Positions 13,166 through 19,207 of a stretch of DNA of 19,207 bases are shown here, piece by piece; position 1 is the stretch's first letter; each line of letters opens with the position of its first letter. A program made the translations under genes and the position numbers. Below the pieces are notes generated by a model that was not told where the DNA came from, did no database searches, and saw nothing but the letters and a program-made list of their open reading frames with translations. This DNA comes from an uncultured Oscillospiraceae bacterium (GTDB lineage Bacteria; Bacillota; Clostridia; Oscillospirales; Oscillospiraceae), in contig CAJFPI010000116.1 of NCBI GenBank assembly GCA_904398675.1, positions 1 through 19,207 on the forward strand, in the 5' to 3' direction.

Positions 13166-13747
13166 TTAGTCGTCGTCCCGGAAGACGATGTTGCCCGGCT
13201 CCGCCGACTCGATCACCGCCAGGGCCTTGTAGGGCACGCCGGGGATGTTGCGGAACCGGTCGCCGCCGCCCTGGAACCCCTTCTCCACGGCCACGCCGAT
13301 GCCCTTGAGGGTGGCGCCGGCCTCGTTGACCAGGTCGATGAGGCCCTGCATGGCGTTGCCCTTGGCCATGAAGTCGTCGATAATGAGGACCTTGTCGTCC
13401 TTATTCAGCCACTCCTTGGAGAGGATCAGGGTCATCTTCTTCTTGTAAGTATAGGAAAAAATCTCGCTTTGATACAGGCCGCCCTCGATATTGTCGCTCT
13501 TTGCCTTCTTGGCGAACACCATAGGCACGCCGTAGCGGTTGGCGCAGATGGCGGCGAGAGCAATGCCGCTGGCCTCGGCGGTGAGGACCATGGTGATGTC
13601 CTTCACGTCAAAATACTTGGCAAACTCGTCGGCCATACCCTCCATCAGCTTGGTGTCCACCCGGTGGTTGAGGAATCCATCCACCTTGATGATGTTTCCG
13701 GGAAGAACCTTCCCCTCTTTGCGAATGCGCTCTTTCAGCTCCTGCAA
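13166..13747 (-). CDS. xpt: Xanthine phosphoribosyltransferase
   Basis: A 193-residue cytosolic salvage enzyme converting xanthine and PRPP to XMP, the substrate of the GMP synthase encoded just downstream. It aligns well with Bacillus Xpt from memory: KVDGFLNHRVDTKLM, ITMVLTAEASGIALA, GVPMVFAKKAKSDN and the PRPP loop VLIIDDFMAKGNAMQGL (about residues 120-136). Length is within one residue of B. subtilis Xpt. The frame is open further upstream, but the TTG at 13747 is preferred: AGGAGG lies ten bases before it, and the encoded start (M)QELKERIRKEGKVL matches the family N-terminus. The sigma-A promoter at 13839-13811 fits this start. Confidence 0.92.
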   Translation of the reverse strand: MQELKERIRKEGKVLPGNIIKVDGFLNHRVDTKLMEGMADEFAKYFDVKDITMVLTAEASGIALAAICANRYGVPMVFAKKAKSDNIEGGLYQSEIFSYTYKKKMTLILSKEWLNKDDKVLIIDDFMAKGNAMQGLIDLVNEAGATLKGIGVAVEKGFQGGGDRFRNIPGVPYKALAVIESAEPGNIVFRDDD

Positions 13748-13810
13748 AAAAATCACCCCTCCTGAACGTATCAATTGTGAGAACAAGCCGAAAAGAAAGA
13801 ACTTGTCTCC

Positions 13811-13868
13811 ATTATCCACATTTTTTCGACAGAAGGCAAGACAGCGTATTTCCCAAATATTTTTGGGA
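13811..13868 (-). promoter_or_regulatory. xpt promoter with an upstream inverted repeat
   Basis: Minus strand: -35 TTGCCT at 13839-13834, 17-bp spacer, -10 GATAAT at 13816-13811. An inverted repeat TCCCAAA-TATT-TTTGGGA lies at 13851-13868, just upstream of the -35. It has no U-tract and could be an operator. The leader (about 13805-13748) is too short and lacks the conserved loops of a purine riboswitch. Confidence 0.6.
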
Positions 13869-13972
13869 GCCGTCCTTCCCCCATGTACATTTTACCAAAA
13901 CCTAACCGCGGCTTAACAAAAACCGTCGGGATAACGGCGGTCCATGCCGCCCGCCCCTCCGGGAAAAACAGG

Positions 13973-13999
13973 AAGAGACCGCTGGGGCAGCGGTCTCTT
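13973..13999 (-). terminator. Hairpin terminator after the SPFH gene
   Basis: Perfect 12-bp arms AAGAGACCGCTG (13973-13984) and CAGCGGTCTCTT (13988-13999) with a 3-nt loop, starting five bases after the stop at 14004. On the minus strand it is followed by CCTGTTTTTCC, an imperfect U-tract. Confidence 0.75.
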
Positions 14000-14003
14000 G
14001 CCG

Positions 14004-14951
14004 TCAGTGGATGGCGCTGTCGTCCGCCACCAGCTCCTTGACCCCGGCGGCAAGGCCGGCAAGGCCCTGAATCTCGCTGGGGATGATGATTTTTGTGGCC
14101 TTCCCGTCGGCTGCGGCCTGGAAGGCCTCCAGGGCCTTCAGCTTGACCACCTGGTCGTTGGGGGCGGCGGCGTTCAAAAGCTTGAGCGCGGCGGCGGTGG
14201 CCTCCTGGACCTTGGTGATGGCCTCCGCCTCGGCCTCGGCGGCCATGATGCGGGCAGCCTTGTCCGCCTCGGCGGCCATGATCTTGGCCTGCTTGGCGGC
14301 GTCGGCTTTCAAGATGACAGACTGCTTTTCGCCCTCTGCCACCAGGATCTGGGACTGTTTCTGCCCCTCGGCCTGGAGGATGGCCTCACGGCGCTCCCGC
14401 TCGGCCCGCATCTGCTTTTCCATGGACTCCTGGATGTCCCGGGGCGGCATGATGTTCTTCAGCTCCACCCGGTTGACCTTGATGCCCCAGGGGTCGGTGG
14501 CCTCGTCCAGGATGGCGCGCATCTGGGTGTTGATGTGGTCCCGGCTGGTGAGGGACTGGTCCAGGTCCAGGTCGCCGATGATATTCCGCAGGGTGGTGGC
14601 CGTCAGGTTCTCAATGGCGCTGAGAGGGTGCTCCACGCCGTAGGTGTAGAGCTTGGGATCAGTGATCTGAAAATAGATCACGGTGTCGATCTGCATGGTG
14701 ACGTTATCCTTGGTGATCACCGGCTGGGGGGCGAAGTCCACCACCTGCTCCTTGAGGCTGATGCGCTTGACGATCTTCTCCACGAAGGGGATCTTCAGGT
14801 GCAGACCCTCCTCCCACACGGAGGAAAAGACGCCCAGCCGCTCGATGACATAGGCCCGGGACTGCTGGACCACATAGATGCTGCGGGCCAGGACAATGAT
14901 GATGATAAGCGCCAAAATCAGGATCGGCAGCAGATTAAGAAACAGCTCCAT
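14004..14951 (-). CDS. SPFH/Band 7 membrane protein (paraslipin/QmcA type)
   Basis: A 315-residue stomatin-like protein. One N-terminal membrane helix (about residues 4-22) is followed by the SPFH domain: VVQQSRAYVIERLGVFSSVWEEGLHLKIPFVEKI, then VDFAPQPVITKDNVTMQIDTVIYFQI, then NRVELKNIMPPRDIQESMEKQM. A long Ala/Glu/Lys-rich coiled coil (about 180-260) has repeats of the AEGEKQ/AAEADKAARIM kind. A C-terminal hydrophobic tail follows (IQGLAGLAAGVKELV). Such proteins form oligomeric cages or microdomains in the membrane and work with NfeD partners. The ATG at 14951 has GGAGGAGAAAG upstream. It overlaps the end of the NfeD-like gene by 17 bp, showing tight coupling. Confidence 0.93.
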   Translation of the reverse strand: MELFLNLLPILILALIIIIVLARSIYVVQQSRAYVIERLGVFSSVWEEGLHLKIPFVEKIVKRISLKEQVVDFAPQPVITKDNVTMQIDTVIYFQITDPKLYTYGVEHPLSAIENLTATTLRNIIGDLDLDQSLTSRDHINTQMRAILDEATDPWGIKVNRVELKNIMPPRDIQESMEKQMRAERERREAILQAEGQKQSQILVAEGEKQSVILKADAAKQAKIMAAEADKAARIMAAEAEAEAITKVQEATAAALKLLNAAAPNDQVVKLKALEAFQAAADGKATKIIIPSEIQGLAGLAAGVKELVADDSAIH

Positions 14952-15390
14952 TTACTTTCTCCTCCAAACGCACAATTAATTTTACGCCTTCGATGGACTG
15001 TACCGTGATCCGGCGTCCCGCCGGGATCGGGGCCCCGTCCGCGCTGCGGGCGGACCAGGTTTTCCCGTCGAGATACACCGCGCCGCGTCCGGCCAGATTG
15101 TCGATGGCCTCTGTCACCTCCGCCTGCTGCCCCAAAAGCCGCCCTATGTTGGTGGGCGTCTTTTTCGGGTCCACAAATCGGCGCACCAGCGGCCGGGTGA
15201 GGAGGACGGTGAGCACCGTGACGACCAGGAACACCACCACCTGCAGCCACACCTGGGCGCCGAAGAGCGCCGCGGCCAGGGCGGCCAGGGACCCAATGGC
15301 GAACCAGATCGAGGTCAGCGACACCGTGGCCGCCTCCACAATGCCGAACAGGACAAACAGAGCCAGCCAGATATAAACAGGGCTGGGCAT
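14935..15390 (-). CDS. NfeD-like membrane protein with C-terminal OB fold
   Basis: A 151-residue protein. Two or three hydrophobic helices fill residues 5-65 (IWLALFVLFGIVEAATVSL, WFAIGSLAALAAALFG, LQVVVFLVVTVLTVLLTRPLV). A soluble OB-fold domain follows from about residue 78 (LLGQQAEVTEAIDNLAGRGAVYLDGKTWSARS, then IPAGRRITVQSIEGVKLIV), the short NfeD1b form without a protease domain. The frame is open further upstream, but the ATG at 15390 has AAAGGAGG and begins at the first membrane helix. It is encoded immediately before, and overlapping, an SPFH protein, the classical partner pair. The promoter is at 15455-15427. Confidence 0.9.
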   Translation of the reverse strand: MPSPVYIWLALFVLFGIVEAATVSLTSIWFAIGSLAALAAALFGAQVWLQVVVFLVVTVLTVLLTRPLVRRFVDPKKTPTNIGRLLGQQAEVTEAIDNLAGRGAVYLDGKTWSARSADGAPIPAGRRITVQSIEGVKLIVRLEEKVNGAVS

Positions 15391-15426
15391 ACGATATCCT
15401 CCTTTCCCGCCTTCTATTACAAGACT

Positions 15427-15455
15427 ATCATACCATATACAGGGCATCGCCGCAA
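15427..15455 (-). promoter_or_regulatory. Sigma-A promoter of the NfeD-SPFH operon
   Basis: Minus strand: -35 TTGCGG at 15455-15450, 17-bp spacer ending in TGG (extended -10), -10 TATGAT at 15432-15427, about 37 bp before the ATG at 15390. Confidence 0.6.
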
Positions 15456-15496
15456 CCCGGCGGCGCGAAGTTTTCCTGAAAAAGGGCGGCGGAGCA

Positions 15497-15525
15497 TTGC
15501 CTTTTTGCCGCCCCTCCGGTATACT
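15497..15525 (+). promoter_or_regulatory. Sigma-A promoter of the rRNA methyltransferase gene
   Basis: -35 TTGCCT at 15497-15502, 17-bp spacer, -10 TATACT at 15520-15525, followed by a start codon at 15572. It is divergent from the NfeD promoter. Confidence 0.75.
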
Positions 15526-15571
15526 GGGGATAACATGAGACGCCATTGACGGCAAAAGAGGAGCTGGAGCG

Positions 15572-16687
15572 ATGGAAACCTTTTTGATACCCTGCCTGTT
15601 CGGCCTGGAGGGCCTGGTGGGGGATGAAGTGCGGAAACTGGGGCTTTCCGATGTGCGTGTGGAGGACCGGCGGGTCACCGCCCGGGGGGAGACGTCGGAC
15701 CTGGCCAGGCTGAATCTGAACCTCCGGTGCGGCGAGCGGGTGCTGGTGGTGCTGGGCCGGTTTACGGCCCGGAATTTCGACCAGCTCTTTGAGGGAACAA
15801 GGGCTGCGGCCTGGGAGGCGTGGATCCCGGCGGACGGCGCCTTTCAGGTGAAGGGCTACAGCCGGGACAGCCAGCTGCGCTCCGTCCCCGCCTGCCAGGG
15901 CGTGGTGGAGAAGGCGGCGGCGGTGCGCCTGGGGAGCCGCTACGGGCTGGAGCGCCTGCCCAAAACCGGAGCCCGCTACCAGATCCAGTTCTCCATTGTG
16001 GAGGACATGGTGACGCTGTGCCTGGACACCTCCGGCCCCGGCCTTCACAAGCGGGGCTACCGGGCGGTGGGGGTGGAGGCCCCCCTGCGGGAGACCCTGG
16101 CTGCGGCCATGGTGATCCTCAGCCGTTTCCGGGGGAAGGACCCCTTCTGCGACCCCTTCTGCGGCAGCGGAACCCTCCCCATTGAGGCGGCCCTCATCGC
16201 CCGGAACCGGGCGCCGGGGCTGGGCCGCGCCTTTGACGCCCAGCGGTGGGGCTGTGTGCCGGGCAGGGTGTGGATGGACGCGGCGGAGGAGGCCATGGAC
16301 CGGGAGTTTCACGGCAGCTACGACATCTGGGGCGGCGACATCGACCCCAGGGCCGTGGCCATCGCCCGGGAGAACGCCAGGAAGGCGGAGGTGGAGGACA
16401 TCGTCCGCTTTGAGGTGGCGGACATGGCCGCCCTGCGCCGCAGCAGTGAATACGGGCAGCTGGTGACCAATCCCCCCTACGGCGAGCGGCTGCTGGACGA
16501 AAAGGAGGCCCGGGCGCTCTACCGCGGCTTTGGCGAGATGTGCCGACATCTCCCGCCCAGGTGGCGGGTGCTGGCCCTCACCAGCGACGAGAGCTTTGAG
16601 AAGGCCTTTGGCCGCCGGGCCGACAAGCGGCGCAAGCTCTACAATGGGCGGCTCAAGTGCGAGCTGTACTTCTTCCAGAACAATTGA
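15572..16687 (+). CDS. THUMP-domain 23S rRNA (guanine-N2) methyltransferase, RlmL/YpsC type
   Basis: A 371-residue S-adenosylmethionine-dependent RNA methyltransferase. An N-terminal ferredoxin-like and THUMP region covers about residues 1-150 (FLIPCLFGLEGLVGDEVRKLG, ERVLVVLGRFTARNFDQLFE, FSIVEDMVTLCLDTSGPGLHKRGYR). The Rossmann methyltransferase domain follows with motif I DPFCGSGTLPIEAA (194-207), GGDIDPRAVAIARENARKA (254-272) and the catalytic NPPYGERL (300-307), the form used for exocyclic-amine methylation of guanine. The length matches the monofunctional Firmicutes YpsC-like group rather than the long E. coli RlmKL. The ATG at 15572 has GAGGAGCTGGAG upstream. The target is inferred from the family. 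Confidence 0.93.
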   Translation: METFLIPCLFGLEGLVGDEVRKLGLSDVRVEDRRVTARGETSDLARLNLNLRCGERVLVVLGRFTARNFDQLFEGTRAAAWEAWIPADGAFQVKGYSRDSQLRSVPACQGVVEKAAAVRLGSRYGLERLPKTGARYQIQFSIVEDMVTLCLDTSGPGLHKRGYRAVGVEAPLRETLAAAMVILSRFRGKDPFCDPFCGSGTLPIEAALIARNRAPGLGRAFDAQRWGCVPGRVWMDAAEEAMDREFHGSYDIWGGDIDPRAVAIARENARKAEVEDIVRFEVADMAALRRSSEYGQLVTNPPYGERLLDEKEARALYRGFGEMCRHLPPRWRVLALTSDESFEKAFGRRADKRRKLYNGRLKCELYFFQNN

Positions 16688-16743
16688 GGCGGCGGCACAG
16701 GAGCATTCGCGATATAATTTTTCAGCGGAGGGAGGCGTGGGCT

Positions 16744-17106
16744 GTGTTTGGCCTGTTTCGGAGAAAAAAGAGCGAGGAGGAGCAGTACCTGGAGGACCTG
16801 GAGCGCCGCCGGAGGGAGGCGCAGACGCCGGAGGGCACCGGTTTTCAAATGACGGTGGAGGATGTGTTCTCCATCTCCGGCCGGGGAACGGTGGTGACCG
16901 GGCGTATCTCCCGGGGGCGCATTTCCCAGGGCGACAGGGTGCTGGTCCGAAAGCGGCAGGGTCCGGCCCTGGAGGCGCAGATCGGCGGGATCGAGGCCTT
17001 CCGCAAGGTCCTCCGGGCAGCGGAGGCGGGACAGGCGGTGGGCCTGCTCCTCCGGGATATCCGGAGGGAGCAGGTGGAGCCGGGGGACACGCTGACCAGC
17101 GCCTGA
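16744..17106 (+). CDS. Stand-alone EF-Tu domain II-like protein
   Basis: A 120-residue protein using a GTG start at 16744, eight bases after AGGGAGG. Residues 1-32 are a charged helix-like segment (FGLFRRKKSEEEQYLEDLERRRREAQ). Residues 34-118 match EF-Tu domain II closely: FQMTVEDVFSISGRGTVVTGRISRG (34-58), QGDRVLV, GGIEAFRKVLRAAEAGQAVGLLLR (81-104) and a final EPGDTL. There is no GTPase domain or domain III, so it cannot be an elongation factor. The barrel could bind an RNA 3' end, a ribosomal site or a protein partner. It lies 56 bp after the rRNA methyltransferase, probably in one transcript. A TATAAT at 16714-16719 might add an internal start but lacks a -35. Confidence 0.8.
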   Translation: MFGLFRRKKSEEEQYLEDLERRRREAQTPEGTGFQMTVEDVFSISGRGTVVTGRISRGRISQGDRVLVRKRQGPALEAQIGGIEAFRKVLRAAEAGQAVGLLLRDIRREQVEPGDTLTSA

Positions 17107-17277
17107 CCGGCGGACTATGGAGAAAAGAGGCTGCCCGGGGGGATGGGGGAGCAGGGCGGAGCTCGTGAAACGGCCCGCCGGAGGCGGGACCGGAGGGGAA
17201 GTCGGCGGAGCGTGTCCCCTCTGGAGAGGAAGAGCAACGGAGCGGAAAAAAGTTTGTGAGAACGAGGTGAGCCCGAC
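17107..17277 (+). other. G-rich intergenic stretch, no gene seen
   Basis: A 171-bp gap, strongly purine-rich on the plus strand. It holds a cluster of G-runs at 17137-17156 (six G, five G, three G) and a CCCGCC-GGA-GGCGGG hairpin at about 17174-17188. An open frame through it (from 17117) runs into the lipid kinase gene in another frame and shows no family resemblance. I found no promoter, terminator or known riboswitch core. Confidence 0.4.
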
Positions 17278-18222
17278 ATGCGCCATATTCTCATTATCAA
17301 CCCCGCCGCAGGGCGGAAAAACTGTACGGCGGACCTGGCCGGCGAGGCCAAGGACCTGGCCCGGCGCCATGGGATCGACATGACCTGCATCCTGACCCAG
17401 CGCTCCGGCCACGCCATGGAGACCTGCCGCCGCCTGGCGGAGACCGGGGAGGAGCTCCGTTTTTACGCCTGCGGCGGCGACGGCACGGTGAACGAGGTGG
17501 CTAACGGCGTGCTGGGCTTTCCAAACGCCGCCATGACCTGCATCCCCATTGGGACAGGCAACGACTTTATGAAAAATTTCGGCCGGGAGATGCTGCCGAA
17601 ATTCCTGGATTTAGAGCAGCTGTGGGACGGCCCCCAGTTTCCTCTGGACGCCATCGACTGCAACGGGCGCGTCGCCCTCACTATCGCCTGCAGCGGCATT
17701 GACGCCCAGATTGCCGACAGCGTCCACCGCTACGGAAATTCTCCGTTTCTGCGGGGACGGGGCAGCTATCTGGTATCCGTGGCGGTAAATTTCCTCTTCC
17801 ACGACATTGGGCACCGCTGGACCGTGACGCTGGACGGCGAGACGGTGCGGGACAACTTCGCCCTGGTTTCCGTCTGCAACGGCCGCTACTACGGCGGCGG
17901 CTCCACCCCGGTGCCCCAGGCCAGAATGGATGACGGCATCCTGGAGACCATTTTGGTGCGGAAGGTGGGGAAGGCCACCTTTGCCCGGCTTTTTCCGGCC
18001 TACTCCGCCGGGGAGTACTGGAAGTTTCCCAACGTGGCCCGGGTGGTCCGGGCCAGAGAGGTCCGCATCCAGTCGGAGACGAAAATCGTCACCTGCCTGG
18101 ACGGGGAGAGCCTCTACTCCAACGACGTGACGCTGCGCTTGAGCGAAAAAAAGGTCAATTTCTTTGGACCCAGGGGCTGCGATCCCAACGCCACCGCCCG
18201 TCCGGCGGCGGGCGGTTTGTGA
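17278..18222 (+). CDS. Diacylglycerol kinase family lipid kinase (YegS/DgkB type)
   Basis: A 314-residue enzyme. The N-terminal nucleotide-binding half has NPAAGRKN (8-15), GGDGTVNEVANGVLG (66-80) and PIGTGNDFMKNFGRE (90-104), the three hallmark motifs of the DAGK catalytic domain. The C-terminal beta-sandwich half includes NGRYYGGGSTPVPQARMDDG (the substrate and metal region) and CLDGESL near the end. These kinases use ATP to phosphorylate diacylglycerol or related lipids on the inner membrane face, recycling it for phospholipid synthesis. The exact lipid cannot be read from sequence. The ATG at 17278 follows GAGGTGAGC. The last codons overlap a GC-rich hairpin. Confidence 0.93.
   Translation: MRHILIINPAAGRKNCTADLAGEAKDLARRHGIDMTCILTQRSGHAMETCRRLAETGEELRFYACGGDGTVNEVANGVLGFPNAAMTCIPIGTGNDFMKNFGREMLPKFLDLEQLWDGPQFPLDAIDCNGRVALTIACSGIDAQIADSVHRYGNSPFLRGRGSYLVSVAVNFLFHDIGHRWTVTLDGETVRDNFALVSVCNGRYYGGGSTPVPQARMDDGILETILVRKVGKATFARLFPAYSAGEYWKFPNVARVVRAREVRIQSETKIVTCLDGESLYSNDVTLRLSEKKVNFFGPRGCDPNATARPAAGGL
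18193..18218 (+). terminator. Possible weak terminator at the end of the lipid kinase gene
   Basis: Arms ACCGCCCG (18193-18200) and CGGGCGGT (18209-18216) form an 8-bp stem inside the last codons, followed only by TTTG. The short U-tract makes it weak, but it separates the kinase gene from the heat-shock promoter. Confidence 0.35.
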
Positions 18223-18260
18223 ACAATTTGTAAAACACAAAAGTTTTTCTGAAAAACCCC

Positions 18261-18289
18261 TTTACAAATCCATCCAATCACGCTATGAT
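18261..18289 (+). promoter_or_regulatory. groESL sigma-A promoter
   Basis: -35 TTTACA at 18261-18266, 17-bp spacer, -10 TATGAT at 18284-18289. The predicted start site is at about 18296, right at the CIRCE element, as expected for HrcA repression. Confidence 0.85.
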
Positions 18290-18293
18290 AAGA

Positions 18294-18332
18294 GCATCGT
18301 TAGCACTCGGGTGTAAAGAGTGCTAACGATGC
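18294..18332 (+). promoter_or_regulatory. CIRCE operator for HrcA, with extended arms
   Basis: TTAGCACTC (18300-18308), nine bases, GAGTGCTAA (18318-18326): an exact CIRCE element. The arms extend a further six complementary bases on each side (GCATCG / CGATGC), giving 15-bp arms. HrcA is not in this window. Confidence 0.97.
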
Positions 18333-18379
18333 CCAACTGTTTACAAGAAAATTTAAAATACAATTGGAGGAATGAAACC

Positions 18380-18664
18380 ATGAAACTGATTCCGCTGGCA
18401 GACCGTGTGGTTCTGAAGATGATGGAGGCGGAGGAGACCACCAAGGGCGGCATTATCCTGGCCGCGTCCGCCAAGGAGAAACCCTCTGTGGCTGAGGTCA
18501 TTTCTGTGGGCCCCGGCGGTACTGTGGACGGCAAGGAAGTCGTGATGACTGTTAAACCCGGCGACAAGGTGATCACCGAGAAGTATGCCGGCAGCACCGT
18601 GAAGGTGGAGGACCAGGAGTATGTGATCGTCCGCCTGGGCGATATTATCGCCATCGTAGAGTAA
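18380..18664 (+). CDS. groES: Co-chaperonin GroES
   Basis: A 94-residue GroES subunit: MKLIPLADRVVLKMMEAEETTKGGIILAASAKEKPSVAEVISVGPGG, then VKPGDKVITEKYAGSTVKVEDQEYVIVRLGDIIAIVE. The mobile loop (EAEETTKGGIIL) that contacts GroEL and the roof loop are present, and the length is standard. The ATG at 18380 has GGAGG nine bases upstream. It caps the GroEL cage in the cytosol. It is first in the groESL operon under the promoter and CIRCE element just upstream. An upstream in-frame ATG at 18320 lies inside CIRCE and is rejected. Confidence 0.97.
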   Translation: MKLIPLADRVVLKMMEAEETTKGGIILAASAKEKPSVAEVISVGPGGTVDGKEVVMTVKPGDKVITEKYAGSTVKVEDQEYVIVRLGDIIAIVE

Positions 18665-18934
18665 AACCCTTCCGGGGGGAACCGTCCCCCCTGGATACGG
18701 AGACGCCCGCCGCTGGCCTGCGTCTCCGATACCCCCTCGCCTTTCTGCAGGAAAGGCGGCCCCGGCCGACTGCGGCCGGGGGCAGCAGTGTCCTGCGCAG
18801 GCGCATGTCCTGCTCCGGACGCCCCCGCCAGTGACGTCGGTCACTGGTGACGCCGCCCCGGGCGGCTGCGTCAGGGGATTTTTCGTAAACCATGCGGACA
18901 GTGTCCGCTCATCTGAAATTGGAGGTAATGCGAT
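18665..18934 (+). other. Hairpin-rich spacer between groES and groEL
   Basis: A 270-nt gap with no plausible gene but at least seven successive inverted repeats. They are GGGGGGA/TCCCCCC (18674-18691), CGGAGACGC/GCGTCTCCG (18698-18728), CGCCTTTC/GAAAGGCG (18738-18758) and CCCCGGCCG/CGGCCGGGG (18760-18781). Then come CCAGTGAC/GTCACTGG (18828-18847), a two-part stem at 18848-18873 followed by GGGGATTTTTC, and GCGGAC/GTCCGC (18894-18908). Usual groES-groEL spacers are tens of bases. The stem at 18848-18873 plus its T-run resembles an attenuator or terminator before groEL. The groEL ribosome binding site GGAGG is at 18921-18925. Confidence 0.7.
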
Positions 18935-19207
18935 ATGTCTAAAATGATCAAGCGCGGCGACGAGGCCCGCAAGGCCTTGGAGTGCGGCGTCAACCAGCTG
19001 GCCGATACCGTCAAGGTAACCCTGGGCCCCAAGGGCCGCAACGTGGTGCTGGACAAGAAGTTCGGCTCCCCCCTCATCACCAACGACGGTGTCACCATCG
19101 CCAAGGAGATCGAGCTGGCGGATCCCTTTGAGAACATGGGCGCTCAGCTGGTGAAGGAAGTCTCCACCAAGACCAACGACGTGGCCGGCGACGGCACCAC
19201 CACCGCC
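18935..19207 (+). CDS. groEL: Chaperonin GroEL, N-terminal part (cut by window end)
   Basis: The first 91 codons of GroEL: MSKMIKRGDEARKALECGVNQLADTVKVTLGPKGRNVVLDKKFG, then PLITNDGVTIAKEIELADPFENMGAQLVKEVSTKTNDVAGDGTTTA. The nucleotide-binding signatures TLGPKGRNV and GDGTTTA are present. The ATG at 18935 has GGAGG nine bases upstream. The remaining roughly 450 residues lie beyond the window. It folds client proteins in the cytosol with GroES and should be controlled by the shared CIRCE promoter. Confidence 0.97.
   Translation, partial: MSKMIKRGDEARKALECGVNQLADTVKVTLGPKGRNVVLDKKFGSPLITNDGVTIAKEIELADPFENMGAQLVKEVSTKTNDVAGDGTTTA

Noticed and set aside
11377..13308. 643-codon plus-strand frame opposite guaA and the lipoprotein gene
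   Set aside because: It is a very long open frame, but it is antisense to guaA with its exact catalytic motifs, and it has no recognisable domain. Such shadows are expected in GC-rich DNA.
13748..13950. Possible purine riboswitch upstream of xpt
   Set aside because: xpt often has a guanine riboswitch, but the conserved three-way junction and loop sequences are absent, and the promoter lies only about 60 bp from the start codon.
13944..15008. 354-codon plus-strand frame opposite the SPFH gene
   Set aside because: The Gly/Leu/Asp-rich repetitive product mirrors the coiled-coil Ala/Glu repeats on the other strand. The SPFH and NfeD genes explain this region.
16714..16719. Exact TATAAT before the EF-Tu domain II gene as its own promoter
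   Set aside because: No acceptable -35 box occurs at 15-19 bp. The gene is probably read from the upstream promoter at 15497-15525.

Overview
This is a GC-rich window, mostly around 60% GC by eye. It has strong AGGAGG-type ribosome binding sites, textbook sigma-A promoters with 17-bp spacers, a CIRCE/groESL locus and several oxygen- and redox-related flavoproteins. Together these suggest an anaerobic gut Clostridia species, probably Oscillospiraceae (Flavonifractor/Pseudoflavonifractor-like). The genus is an inference. No rRNA, tRNA, CRISPR array, transposase or phage gene was seen.

Layout. 1-2400 (minus strand): an HdeD/DUF308 membrane protein, then a PadR regulator translationally coupled to a DUF2812 membrane protein that is cut by an in-frame TAG. 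2350-2565: an intergenic region with a near-consensus minus-strand promoter, three hairpins and a terminator, so a candidate small RNA or leader. 2630-4531 (minus): a MarR regulator and MATE exporter joined by an ATGA overlap, behind a promoter with two copies of a 15-bp operator-like repeat. 4528-7043 (minus): an FAD-dependent geranylgeranyl-reductase-type oxidoreductase and a second MATE exporter. 7217-8545: a NimA-like flavin protein and a flavodoxin-fold NAD(P)H oxidoreductase, divergently transcribed, the former with a structured leader. 8693-10701: a lower-GC stretch with a GNAT acetyltransferase, an XRE-desulfoferrodoxin fusion and a decayed flavodoxin-fold oxidoreductase. 10873-13840 (minus): xpt, a lipoprotein and guaA. 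14004-15455 (minus): an NfeD/SPFH membrane pair. 15497-18222 (plus): an RlmL-type rRNA methyltransferase, a stand-alone EF-Tu domain II protein and a diacylglycerol-kinase-family lipid kinase. 18261-19207 (plus): promoter, CIRCE, groES, a 270-nt hairpin-rich spacer and the start of groEL, which is cut by the window end.

How the genes fit together. The central part reads as a set of small stress and efflux modules, each with its own one-component regulator (PadR, MarR, XRE) next to its target. The XRE-desulfoferrodoxin protein, the NimA-like protein and the flavodoxin-fold reductases point to redox or nitro/quinone handling. The right part is housekeeping: purine salvage and GMP synthesis, membrane organisation, ribosome modification, phospholipid turnover and chaperonins. 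The most interesting items are the XRE-superoxide-reductase fusion, the promoter-hairpins-terminator unit at 2353-2563, the hairpin array between groES and groEL, the free-standing EF-Tu domain II and the amber-interrupted DUF2812 gene.
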